64,000 nucleotides of DNA, from the NCBI GenBank assembly GCA_965215945.1, contig CBDCFC010000047.1:62001-126000 (forward strand), in the 5' to 3' direction. This document shows positions 26,726 to 34,237 of the stretch, piece by piece. The notes beneath the pieces are model-generated. The model did not search any database, was not told where the DNA came from, and saw only the letters and a list, made by a program, of their open reading frames with translations. This DNA comes from JAHEKD01 sp965215945. Its GTDB lineage: Bacteria; Pseudomonadota; Gammaproteobacteria; Arenicellales; JAHEKD01. The position numbers and the translations under genes are program-made. Position 1 is the stretch's first letter. Every line of letters starts with the position of its first letter.

Positions 26726-27204
26726 GCTTTGTTCTCCATGATTGATTTCCATAATACTTCGCGTGCCAGATAGATATCTTCTGCCAGCGTATAATCTTCG
26801 CCCTTGTTTAGCAAGGCGACTGTTTTTAAAATTAAGCCTTCAAAATTTTCTCGTAGCTCAGATTTTTCTTCTGTTGTATCCTCGCTGCTATTTTTGATTT
26901 CATCCGCTTTCTCGAGTAAATCATCAACTTGATTTTTCAGTGAAAGCTTGGTTATGGCACCAATCGCTTTAGTTTCTTTCATTCTATCGACCAATATATC
27001 AACATTAAATGTTGGATCTTGTTTTGCTTCAGAAGTTTGGTCTTCGCTCACCGTCGTTTCTTGCTGTTCCGACTCGGTAGTAGTTTCATGTTGACTGTCA
27101 GGTTCAGGCTCGTTTCCTTGCGCCTGTAATGTAATAGAATAAACACTTAGCAATAAGCAGCAAAAAAATATCAGCGCTAATCTATTTTCATCACTTTTTA
27201 TCAT
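26722..27204 (-). CDS. Exported acidic protein of unknown function
   Basis: 160 residues: a signal peptide (LALIFFCCLLLSVYSITLQAQG), a disordered Glu/Thr/Ser-rich linker (about 31-65), then a helical domain with VDDLLEKADEIKNSS and a C-terminal YTLAEDIYLAREVLWKSIMENKA. The mature part has no cysteine. It overlaps the next small exported protein by four bases, so the two are probably cotranslated and may act together. Family not recognised. Confidence 0.65.
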   Translation of the reverse strand: MIKSDENRLALIFFCCLLLSVYSITLQAQGNEPEPDSQHETTTESEQQETTVSEDQTSEAKQDPTFNVDILVDRMKETKAIGAITKLSLKNQVDDLLEKADEIKNSSEDTTEEKSELRENFEGLILKTVALLNKGEDYTLAEDIYLAREVLWKSIMENKA

Positions 27205-27286
27205 CTTTTTTCAATCCGATAACCACTGCTTGATTATAGGCTGTGATACTGAACAGTCGGTAAACCGGAAATGAATTATTGATGAA

Positions 27287-28456
27287 TTAAATAATAGTCT
27301 GAGTTGCGTTATGTATAGCCTGCTTCAAAAAATCCTCGCAGGCTTGCAGCTGGGAAAGGGCAATAAATTCATCGGGTTTATGTGCCTGGTTGATATCTCC
27401 AGGGCCACACACAATAGCTTGCATACTTAAGTTCTGGAATAGTCCGGCTTCAGTACCGAAACTGATTTTTCCTGCTTTCTCAAAAGGACTTAGTGATAAA
27501 CACAATTGTGTTAACGGCAGTTCTGTCGCTGAATCAAAAGCTGGAATCTCGGATAATTCTTCGAATTCAATTTTTGCCTTTAGATTTTTCTTTTTCATGC
27601 GTGGCAATAAGGATTTCTCAGCATAATCTTTTACTTCTTGGAAAAGCTTTTGACCATCATGCTGAGGAATGTTCCTAAATTCAAAATCAAAAGTGCAGTA
27701 TTCCGGCACAATATTTAAAACAGTGCCGCCATTAACAGGGCCGGTATGAACTGAGGTGTAGGAAGGCACGAATTCATCATCAAAGGGGCCGTCCTGTTCG
27801 ATTCGCAAACTTAATTCATGCAAATAGGTAATAATTTGTGCCGCATATTCAACTGCATTTAATCCTTCATCAATACGACTGGAATGACAGGGATGGCCAT
27901 GTACATGGCAGCGTTGGGATATTTTTCCCTTATGTGCGCGAATGGTCTGCATAGATGTAGGTTCGCCGACAATACAGGCAGACGGAATAATCTCGCGTTG
28001 TTCGAGTTGTGCTAATAATGTCCGCACACCTATACAGCCAACTTCTTCATCATAGGAAAAAGCAAAATGGATAGGTTGTTTTAAATCAGCTTGTTGGATG
28101 TCTTCAATCAGGGCAAGACAAACAGCAATGAATCCTTTCATATCAGTGCTACCACGACCGTATAACTTGTCATCTTCAATACAGGCTTTGAATGGTGATT
28201 TAGTCCAGTTTTGGTCGGTGACCGGAACAACATCGGTATGCCCAGAAAGGACAATGCCCGGAACATTTTCCGGGCCGGCTACAGTAGCAAAAAGATTCGC
28301 TTTTTGTTTATTTTCATCAAAGATAATTTCGGATGCAATTCCGTGCTTGGCCAGGTGCTCCTGGGTGAAATCGATTAAGTCCAAATTGGAATTACTGCTG
28401 GTGGTGTCAAACCCAATCAGCGTTGATAATAAATCGATGTTGTCGGCGTTTGCCAT
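27287..28456 (-). CDS. argE: Acetylornithine deacetylase ArgE
   Basis: 389-residue M20-family zinc hydrolase that removes the acetyl group from N-acetylornithine in arginine synthesis. Metal-binding sequences are intact: SGHTDVVPV (about 70-78), GRGSTDMKGF (Asp ligand), YDEEVGCIG (catalytic Glu pair) and VGEPTSM. The C-terminal HKPDEF carries the last His. Length is typical. It stands apart from other arg genes, though an ArgA-like acetyltransferase lies at 45 kb. Confidence 0.88.
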   Translation of the reverse strand: MANADNIDLLSTLIGFDTTSSNSNLDLIDFTQEHLAKHGIASEIIFDENKQKANLFATVAGPENVPGIVLSGHTDVVPVTDQNWTKSPFKACIEDDKLYGRGSTDMKGFIAVCLALIEDIQQADLKQPIHFAFSYDEEVGCIGVRTLLAQLEQREIIPSACIVGEPTSMQTIRAHKGKISQRCHVHGHPCHSSRIDEGLNAVEYAAQIITYLHELSLRIEQDGPFDDEFVPSYTSVHTGPVNGGTVLNIVPEYCTFDFEFRNIPQHDGQKLFQEVKDYAEKSLLPRMKKKNLKAKIEFEELSEIPAFDSATELPLTQLCLSLSPFEKAGKISFGTEAGLFQNLSMQAIVCGPGDINQAHKPDEFIALSQLQACEDFLKQAIHNATQTII

Positions 28457-28503
28457 GTAACTTACTGTGGAAATAGAAAGGCTACTTTACAATATTTATC
28501 GCC

Positions 28504-29286
28504 TTAGCGTAATGTCAGTACCAAGGTTAGTGCACCGACAGTCCAGACATAAAAAGCGAATAAATAAAAACGTTGATTTTTTAACAACCAAACGAATAAC
28601 CACAAGGCAATTAAGCCGCTGATTAGAGCAGCCACGCCGCCAAAGAGAATGGCATTTAGTGCCTCACCTGATGCCGATGTAAGCTCCGGTAACAATAGAA
28701 TTCCGGCTCCTGCCATGGCAATAACGCCAAGTAAAAACGAAAACTCCGCGGCAGCCAATGGCGCCAGGCCCAGTAATAAAGCCATGGCAACGGTTGAGCC
28801 ACTACGGGAGATGCCCGGCAGTATTGCAAATGCTTGAATACAACCGATCATCAGTGCTGCGACCCAGCTTGGTTCTGTGTCAGAGCCGTGTCCCAATGTG
28901 TAACGGGTGCTCCAAACAATAAAGCCTGTAATGATCAGACACACGGCAACGACTAAAATCGATTCAAACTGTTGTTCAATCCAGTCGCGCGCTACTAATG
29001 CAACCAAAACAGCCGGGACTGTCGCCAAGCCAAGTTTGAGAATATAACGCCAGGCATCATTGTCTAATGTCAATGCGCCAACGGCTAACGTCGAAACGCG
29101 CTGCCGATAGAATAATAAAATAGCGACCAAGGTAGCAATATGTACAGCGACTTCAAATAAAATACCACCGCCCGGTTTAGCACCTAGTAGCTCCTGTGCC
29201 AGAACCAGATGGCCGGAGCTAGAGACAGGCAAGAATTCAGTTAGCCCTTGAACGATACCGAGAATGATTGCTTGAATGGTTTCCAT
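28504..29286 (-). CDS. uppP: Undecaprenyl-diphosphatase UppP (BacA)
   Basis: 260-residue inner-membrane phosphatase that recycles the lipid carrier for cell-wall and surface-glycan synthesis and gives basal bacitracin resistance. Both family signatures are present: GLTEFLPVSSSGHL near the N-terminus, with the catalytic Glu pair region, and LPGISRSGSTVAMALLLGL near residue 160. About seven to eight membrane segments. The gene starts at ATG 29286 and follows the argE gene on the same strand by 47 bases in transcription order (uppP first). Confidence 0.95.
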   Translation of the reverse strand: METIQAIILGIVQGLTEFLPVSSSGHLVLAQELLGAKPGGGILFEVAVHIATLVAILLFYRQRVSTLAVGALTLDNDAWRYILKLGLATVPAVLVALVARDWIEQQFESILVVAVCLIITGFIVWSTRYTLGHGSDTEPSWVAALMIGCIQAFAILPGISRSGSTVAMALLLGLAPLAAAEFSFLLGVIAMAGAGILLLPELTSASGEALNAILFGGVAALISGLIALWLFVWLLKNQRFYLFAFYVWTVGALTLVLTLR

Positions 29287-29429
29287 TGTTTGTGCTTTTG
29301 TTTGCAGGCGCGATTATACCGGTTTGTCATAATTGTGCTTGCCTTAGAACCCGCTAAGACATGTCACAACTGGATGACTTTAAAGACTGATGAGCGCATA
29401 ATTTACACATTAAATACGGAGTTACAGCG

Positions 29430-30566
29430 GTGTCATTGATCTGTAATATTTCTTATACAAAACAGGCCTTAAACATTAGTTGGTCTGATGGAAGCAACAG
29501 TCACCTGTTAGCTATGTGGTTGCGTGATCATTGTCAAATGCCTGAAAGTCGAAATCCCGCAAATGGACAACGACTCATGAATATTACTGATTTCCCTTTG
29601 GATGTGCAGATTAAATCGGCAAATCTGATTAACGACGACCAGATTGAAATTGTTTTTGAGCCCCGGCATATTTCGATATTCCCGTCTCAGTGGTTGTTCG
29701 ATAATGCCTATGATTTGCAGCCAGCTTTTGATAATCGCAGTGCTAAGAACAAAGTAATATGGGATAAGAGCAGTATCAACAGCGATAAACTATTTCATTC
29801 ATATCCGGCTTATCTGGCAAATCCGCAAGCCAAATCGACAGCATTGGCGGCCTTTAGGGATTATGGATTTATTGTGCTGACCGAGGTGCCAACTAAATCC
29901 GGGACTATATTGGATGTCATTGAAAGCTTTGGCTATGTGCGTGAGACTAACTATGGCAAAACCTTTGATGTAAAAACTGAAGTAAATCCCAATAACCTGG
30001 CCTTTACGAATCTTGGTCTAGGCTTGCATGCGGATAACCCGTATCGTGACCCGGTGCCAACTGTTCAATTACTTCATTGCCTGGAAAATACAGTTGAAGG
30101 TGGTGAGTCATTATTGGCAGATGGATTTAAGGCGGCTGAAATATTGCGTCAAGAATCGCCGGAAGCTTTTGAGTTATTGGCTAACACCTGGATTAATTTC
30201 AGATTTCAGGATATCCAGACTGATTTGCACTCACGCGCACCGTTTATTGAAACCAACGATAGAAACGAAGTGATAAAAGTTCGTTTTAATAATCGCTCAA
30301 TTGCGCCGATCAAAATCCATCCCAAAAAAGTTAAGCCTTTTTATAAGGCCTACAGACATTACGCTGAAATTTTGGAGCGTGATGGTTTGGAATTTGAATT
30401 CAAGACTAAACCCGGGGACTTAATGTTATTTGACAATGCGCGAATTTTTCATGCCCGCAAAGCGTTTTCAGACAGCGGTTCACGCTGGTTACAGGGTGCT
30501 TATGCAGATTTAGACAGTTTATACAGTTCATTATCGGTATTACAACGTAACCAGGAGGCCGCATGA
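29430..30566 (+). CDS. Fe(II)/2-oxoglutarate dioxygenase, TmpA-like (gamma-butyrobetaine hydroxylase family)
   Basis: 378 residues: an N-terminal DUF971-like domain (about 1-95) and a TauD/TfdA dioxygenase domain. Iron ligands are seen as GLHADNP (His200, Asp202) and RIFHARKAF (His about 341), with a 2-oxoglutarate-binding Arg a few residues on. Whole-length likeness is to gamma-butyrobetaine hydroxylase and to TmpA, which hydroxylates 2-trimethylaminoethylphosphonate. The overlapping PhnZ-type oxygenase gene favours TmpA. The usual zinc cysteines after LRD are mostly replaced (HCQMPESRNP). Starts with GTG after CGGAG. Substrate assignment is an inference. Confidence 0.75.
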   Translation: MSLICNISYTKQALNISWSDGSNSHLLAMWLRDHCQMPESRNPANGQRLMNITDFPLDVQIKSANLINDDQIEIVFEPRHISIFPSQWLFDNAYDLQPAFDNRSAKNKVIWDKSSINSDKLFHSYPAYLANPQAKSTALAAFRDYGFIVLTEVPTKSGTILDVIESFGYVRETNYGKTFDVKTEVNPNNLAFTNLGLGLHADNPYRDPVPTVQLLHCLENTVEGGESLLADGFKAAEILRQESPEAFELLANTWINFRFQDIQTDLHSRAPFIETNDRNEVIKVRFNNRSIAPIKIHPKKVKPFYKAYRHYAEILERDGLEFEFKTKPGDLMLFDNARIFHARKAFSDSGSRWLQGAYADLDSLYSSLSVLQRNQEAA

Positions 30567-31144
30567 CCAATTCATCATCAATAAACAAAGATAATATTGT
30601 AGATTTTATTCAGGATTTGTTTGAGCGCCGGGGTGATGACTGGTATATGGGTGAGCCGGTGACGATTGCACAGCACATGTTGCAAGCGGCTTACTTTGCC
30701 GAAAAAGCCGGGGCTGACGATGAATTGATCATATCAGCTTTGTTGCACGATATCGGTCACTACACCAGCGAGTTTCCTGAGGATTGTTTGGAAAGTGGCG
30801 TGGATAATGATCATGAAAATGCTGGTGCAGATTTTTTATCTCCTTATTTTTCTGCGCGGGTGATTGATCCAATTCGCATGCACGTGGCCACCAAGCGCTA
30901 TTTATGCGCGACTAATCCGAATTATTACAAGATTCTATCAGATGCCTCCAAGCAATCACTCAAGGTGCAGGGAGGGCCAATGGATGAGACTGAAGTTGCA
31001 GAATTCGAACAGAAACCAAACTATAAAGATGCTATACGGGTGCGTCACTGGGATGAAGCAGGTAAGGAACCGGAGCTGGATGTTCCGGGCCTAGATCACT
31101 ACGTTCCACGGATCAGGCAGTTAGTTGAGCAGCACTGTTCCTAG
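30563..31144 (+). CDS. HD-domain mixed-valence diiron oxygenase, TmpB/PhnZ-like
   Basis: 193 residues. Against PhnZ, all signature positions appear: Tyr and Glu of YMGE (28, 31; PhnZ Tyr24/Glu27), His38, HD at 62-63, His66, His84, His107 and Asp164. The Tyr/Glu pair, absent from ordinary HD phosphohydrolases, marks the organophosphonate oxygenases that cleave 1-hydroxyphosphonates with O2. In TmpB the product is glycine betaine plus phosphate. The ATG sits in an ATGA overlap with the dioxygenase gene, behind AGGAGG. The pair therefore suggests a two-step phosphonate breakdown. Confidence 0.8.
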   Translation: MTNSSSINKDNIVDFIQDLFERRGDDWYMGEPVTIAQHMLQAAYFAEKAGADDELIISALLHDIGHYTSEFPEDCLESGVDNDHENAGADFLSPYFSARVIDPIRMHVATKRYLCATNPNYYKILSDASKQSLKVQGGPMDETEVAEFEQKPNYKDAIRVRHWDEAGKEPELDVPGLDHYVPRIRQLVEQHCS

Positions 31145-31249
31145 GCTTGTCCCGCACTTGCCTGTCCCGGACTTGTTCCGGGATCTCCAAAATCCACCTC
31201 CTGCCTATCTCACGAAGACCCCGGAATAAATCCGGGGAATGTCTTGTGA
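31145..31249. repeat. Two REP-like palindromic units
   Basis: TCCCGGA (31165-31171) and TCCGGGA (31177-31183) form one perfect 7-base inverted repeat with a 5-base spacer. CCCCGGA (31219-31225) and TCCGGGG (31231-31237) form another with the same spacing. They fill the gap between convergent genes and resemble the GC-rich units at 13847-13902. They could also stop transcription from both sides. Confidence 0.6.
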
Positions 31250-31807
31250 CTAATGCTGAAACTGTGGTTCTTGTGAAAAGAATTTCTGCAGCATCGGCTT
31301 GAAGAATTCTAAGGGCAATGAATCATAATCAGGATCAAAGCAGTTTTGATCGTATAATTCGCAAAAGTCGATTGATGGCTGATAATAAGGATGATCCTTA
31401 AATGTTTCTCTGGCATTTCTGTCGCCACCTAAGTGGTGCGCGTAATAATACATTTGAAATATGCCGTGATGTTTGATAATCCAGTAGGTTTTTTCACTGA
31501 CGAAAGGGCGTAGTACGGCTGCTGCCATCTCGCTGTGTGAATAAGGTGCTAAATCATCACCGATATCATGTAGTAGTGCCGCGATGATCATTTCTTCGTC
31601 TTCACCGTTTCTATATGCTCGCGTAGCAGACTGCAAGGAATGCTCAAGCCTGGACACTCGATAACCACTTAAGGTATGTTCCAGTTTTTCCAATGCTTCA
31701 ATTAAACGATCTGGCAATGTTGCATTAAACTTTTTTTCTAATTCTTCCAGGAATTCATAATCCTCTTTGGTGCCATCGGCCATGTTAATAAAGCTGACTT
31801 GTTCCAT
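31250..31807 (-). CDS. HD-domain protein related to PhnZ-type oxygenases
   Basis: 185 residues. HD core: RLEHSLQSATRAY with the first His, LLHDIGDDLAPYSHSEMAAAVL with the HD pair and another His, and WIIKHHGIFQMYYYAHHLGG. An extra tyrosine (SGYRVSRLEH) lies before the first His, but the YxxE spacing of PhnZ is not reproduced exactly. It faces the TmpA/TmpB-like genes across the REP-like repeats. It may be a third oxygenase or a phosphohydrolase. I keep the function open. Confidence 0.7.
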   Translation of the reverse strand: MEQVSFINMADGTKEDYEFLEELEKKFNATLPDRLIEALEKLEHTLSGYRVSRLEHSLQSATRAYRNGEDEEMIIAALLHDIGDDLAPYSHSEMAAAVLRPFVSEKTYWIIKHHGIFQMYYYAHHLGGDRNARETFKDHPYYQPSIDFCELYDQNCFDPDYDSLPLEFFKPMLQKFFSQEPQFQH

Positions 31808-31921
31808 GTTTAACCTCTAACTGTTCATGATTGCAATATCATAAGTCTAAAATAAACCTTGGCAAATAAAAAAAGCTGACGTTAAACTTTAGAAATACTA
31901 ATAACTGGATCAGCGGTAGCC

Positions 31922-32818
31922 ATGACAACACACAGTAGGATACCTCCGCCAAACTGGTTACGTGCCTTTGAGGTTGCTGCACGTCATTTGAGTTTCACTC
32001 AGGCTGCAGAAGAACTCCATGTTACTCAATCGGCAATAAGTCAACAAGTACGCCTTTTAGAAAACCATTTGCAGGAACAATTATTCAAGCGACATCGGCG
32101 TGGTCTTGATTTAACTGATGCGGGTCAAGCCTATCTGCAGGTTATTCATAAATCATTTGAACAAATTCGTCGCGGCACGGATGAAATTTTTGGCCCCAAA
32201 AGTCCGGCACGAATAACCCTTAAATGTAATGTTTCGTTTTCAACACTTTGGTTATCGAGTCGATTTTTTGATTTCTCGCAGCAAAATCCAGATATCGATT
32301 TGCGGGTGACCAATGCGGTCTGGTGGGATAGGGGTGATCTTGAAGGTGTTGATCTTGAGATTCGTTATGGAAATGGGCATTGGCCGGGATTGCTAACCAA
32401 GAGCTTGCTTAAGGAAACGTTGTCGCCAGTAACGACATCGAGTTATATAAAGGCTAACAAGATTAAAAAACCGGAAGACCTAACGGCTTGTAAGCTGCTG
32501 CACACATTGGGTCATGAAAAAGGCTGGCCTGATTGGTTTACTTTTGCGGGTCTGGAAAAAGACAAAGTTGCAACCGGTTTGCAATTCGATACTTCGACCT
32601 TGACCTTCGAAATGGCACGCTATGGGTTGGGTGTTGCACTTGGCTTGAAGTCGTTGCGAACCGGTTTGTTAAAACGTGGAGACTTGGTTCAGCCGTTTGA
32701 TATAGAGTTGCCGATTAAAGAAAGCTTTTTTCTTGTTTTGCCTGAACATTCTTCACAGAAACCACATGTAAATATTTTTGTCGACTGGTTGCTAGGGGAG
32801 ATGAAAGATTTCAACTAG
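31922..32818 (+). CDS. LysR-family transcriptional regulator (GcvA-like)
   Basis: 298 residues. The N-terminal winged helix-turn-helix (NWLRAFEVAARHLSFTQAAEELHVTQSAISQQVRLLE, about 12-44) is of the GcvA type, and a type-2 periplasmic-binding-protein-like sensor domain follows (about 90-295). It is divergent from the HD protein, so it may control that gene and the neighbouring oxygenase and transporter genes. The effector cannot be told. It converges on the phosphodiesterase gene, overlapping its end by four bases. Confidence 0.88.
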   Translation: MTTHSRIPPPNWLRAFEVAARHLSFTQAAEELHVTQSAISQQVRLLENHLQEQLFKRHRRGLDLTDAGQAYLQVIHKSFEQIRRGTDEIFGPKSPARITLKCNVSFSTLWLSSRFFDFSQQNPDIDLRVTNAVWWDRGDLEGVDLEIRYGNGHWPGLLTKSLLKETLSPVTTSSYIKANKIKKPEDLTACKLLHTLGHEKGWPDWFTFAGLEKDKVATGLQFDTSTLTFEMARYGLGVALGLKSLRTGLLKRGDLVQPFDIELPIKESFFLVLPEHSSQKPHVNIFVDWLLGEMKDFN

Positions 32819-34080
32819 TCGATCTCAAGAATTTCCGTGCAATAATTATAGAGTTGTTCCGGCGTTGCATTTTCAATCAGAGTATTCGCGCAATGTTTAC
32901 CACTGATTACTGCAAATCGTTTGTCATCCTGCGTGCCAGGATAATAAGAATGGCTGGAAATATATTTTGATGGCCCACAGACGCGATTGTCGTTTGTTGC
33001 AGAAAGTTCATAAGACACTTTTTGTCTGGATGCCAGAGTGATAATTTTGTCGCTGACATCATCCGGTAAAAATGAATGATCGAGTAGTTCAGTACCAAGT
33101 TTGCTGAACTTGTCAATATGCTGATCAACTTCTGTATTGTTTTCAATAAACAAAATAGCTGATTCGGCACTCCAGTTAGCGTTGTCTGTGATGTTGTCGA
33201 CATAAAACGCTTGCTCAGTATCACCATGTCCATGATCTGAGGTAATGACGATTGTATAGTCTTCATCAAGATTATGCCGATGCAATGTGTGTAACAGGTT
33301 GCCTACAAGCATATCCGCAAAGGCGATAGAAAAATTTGCAGTGTCAGAACCATAGCCGCAAACGTGCTGTACGCTATCCGTTATATTAGTTTCAGTAAAA
33401 ATCAAATCTGGGGGATTACCGGAAGCGATAATTTGATTAGATAACTGATTCATGCGCAGCTCTTGCTGCATTTCATCAAAAAAAGGGTGACAGTTGACGT
33501 TATGACCTGAGGTTGCGACCGTTATAGTATCTTTTGCACAGGCTAATCTACCGTCATCAACGATTTGTAATGCTTTTTGCCAGTCATCTGAAATTGGAAT
33601 TGGAGTTTTATCTCGCGCACGACTGACAAAATCACTAATCCAAAATGGCGGTTCGTAGAGATCACAGTCCTCAGGTTTGATCATGCCATAGCCTAAAGAT
33701 GCGGTTTGAATTCCATGGGATTTTGTCAGTTCGAATAAACTGGGGATGCGTATGTCGTAGGGGGTGGCGTAACGAAACCCTTTTTCTGCGTTGTCCCAGA
33801 TGAAATTACCATATATGCCGTGTTGCTTGCTGGATTGCCCAGTTAGTATAGAGGTGCGCCCCGGTAAGGAGCTGCCACACATTTCAGGAGATAAGCCCGT
33901 TAAAACAGTGTTATCTTTCGCAAGCCCATGTGTGTATGGCATGAATTGTGGATAGCATAAGAAATAATCACTGCTGATACCATCAATCATAATGAGTAAT
34001 AGTTTGGATTTCACCGGCCGCTCATACAACAAGTAAAAAGTGATAGTAATATCGTAACTAATATAACGAATTCGGGCCAC
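32815..34080 (-). CDS. Alkaline-phosphatase-superfamily phosphodiesterase or phosphonate hydrolase
   Basis: 421 residues. Alkaline-phosphatase-superfamily fold: LLIMIDGISSDYF with the first metal Asp, a nucleophile loop SSLPGRTSILTGQSSKQHGIYGN, and TSDHGHGDTEQAF with the Asp-His ligands. The loop resembles the nucleotide pyrophosphatase/PhnA-like branch (Ser or Thr nucleophile) more than sulfatases, which need CxPxR. No signal peptide; an alternative GTG start at about 34014 would drop the odd first 22 residues. Placed between the oxygenases and the ABC importer, it may free phosphate or a head group from an imported ester. Exact substrate unknown. Confidence 0.7.
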   Translation of the reverse strand: MARIRYISYDITITFYLLYERPVKSKLLLIMIDGISSDYFLCYPQFMPYTHGLAKDNTVLTGLSPEMCGSSLPGRTSILTGQSSKQHGIYGNFIWDNAEKGFRYATPYDIRIPSLFELTKSHGIQTASLGYGMIKPEDCDLYEPPFWISDFVSRARDKTPIPISDDWQKALQIVDDGRLACAKDTITVATSGHNVNCHPFFDEMQQELRMNQLSNQIIASGNPPDLIFTETNITDSVQHVCGYGSDTANFSIAFADMLVGNLLHTLHRHNLDEDYTIVITSDHGHGDTEQAFYVDNITDNANWSAESAILFIENNTEVDQHIDKFSKLGTELLDHSFLPDDVSDKIITLASRQKVSYELSATNDNRVCGPSKYISSHSYYPGTQDDKRFAVISGKHCANTLIENATPEQLYNYCTEILEID

Positions 34081-34130
34081 TTAACAGTCGTTTTTGAACC
34101 AGTGGTGTTAGCTGCAAAGGCTTATTTTTG

Positions 34131-34144
34131 TTGACAATAGTCAA
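34131..34144. promoter_or_regulatory. Palindrome over a possible -35 box before the ABC operon
   Basis: TTGAC-AATA-GTCAA is a perfect inverted repeat whose left arm forms a TTGACA -35-like hexamer. TAAAGT at about 34153-34158 could be a weak -10. It lies about 95 bases before the first binding-protein gene. The symmetry suits a repressor or LysR-type site; the LysR regulator at 31.9 kb is a candidate. Inference from symmetry and place. Confidence 0.45.
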
Positions 34145-34237
34145 GATGGTGATAAAGTTTTTGGTCACACAGCTTATCAGTAAGCACTTTAGACATTCAC
34201 ACGAAGCATAAAATAGTATTTTTAGGAGTTATATAGC

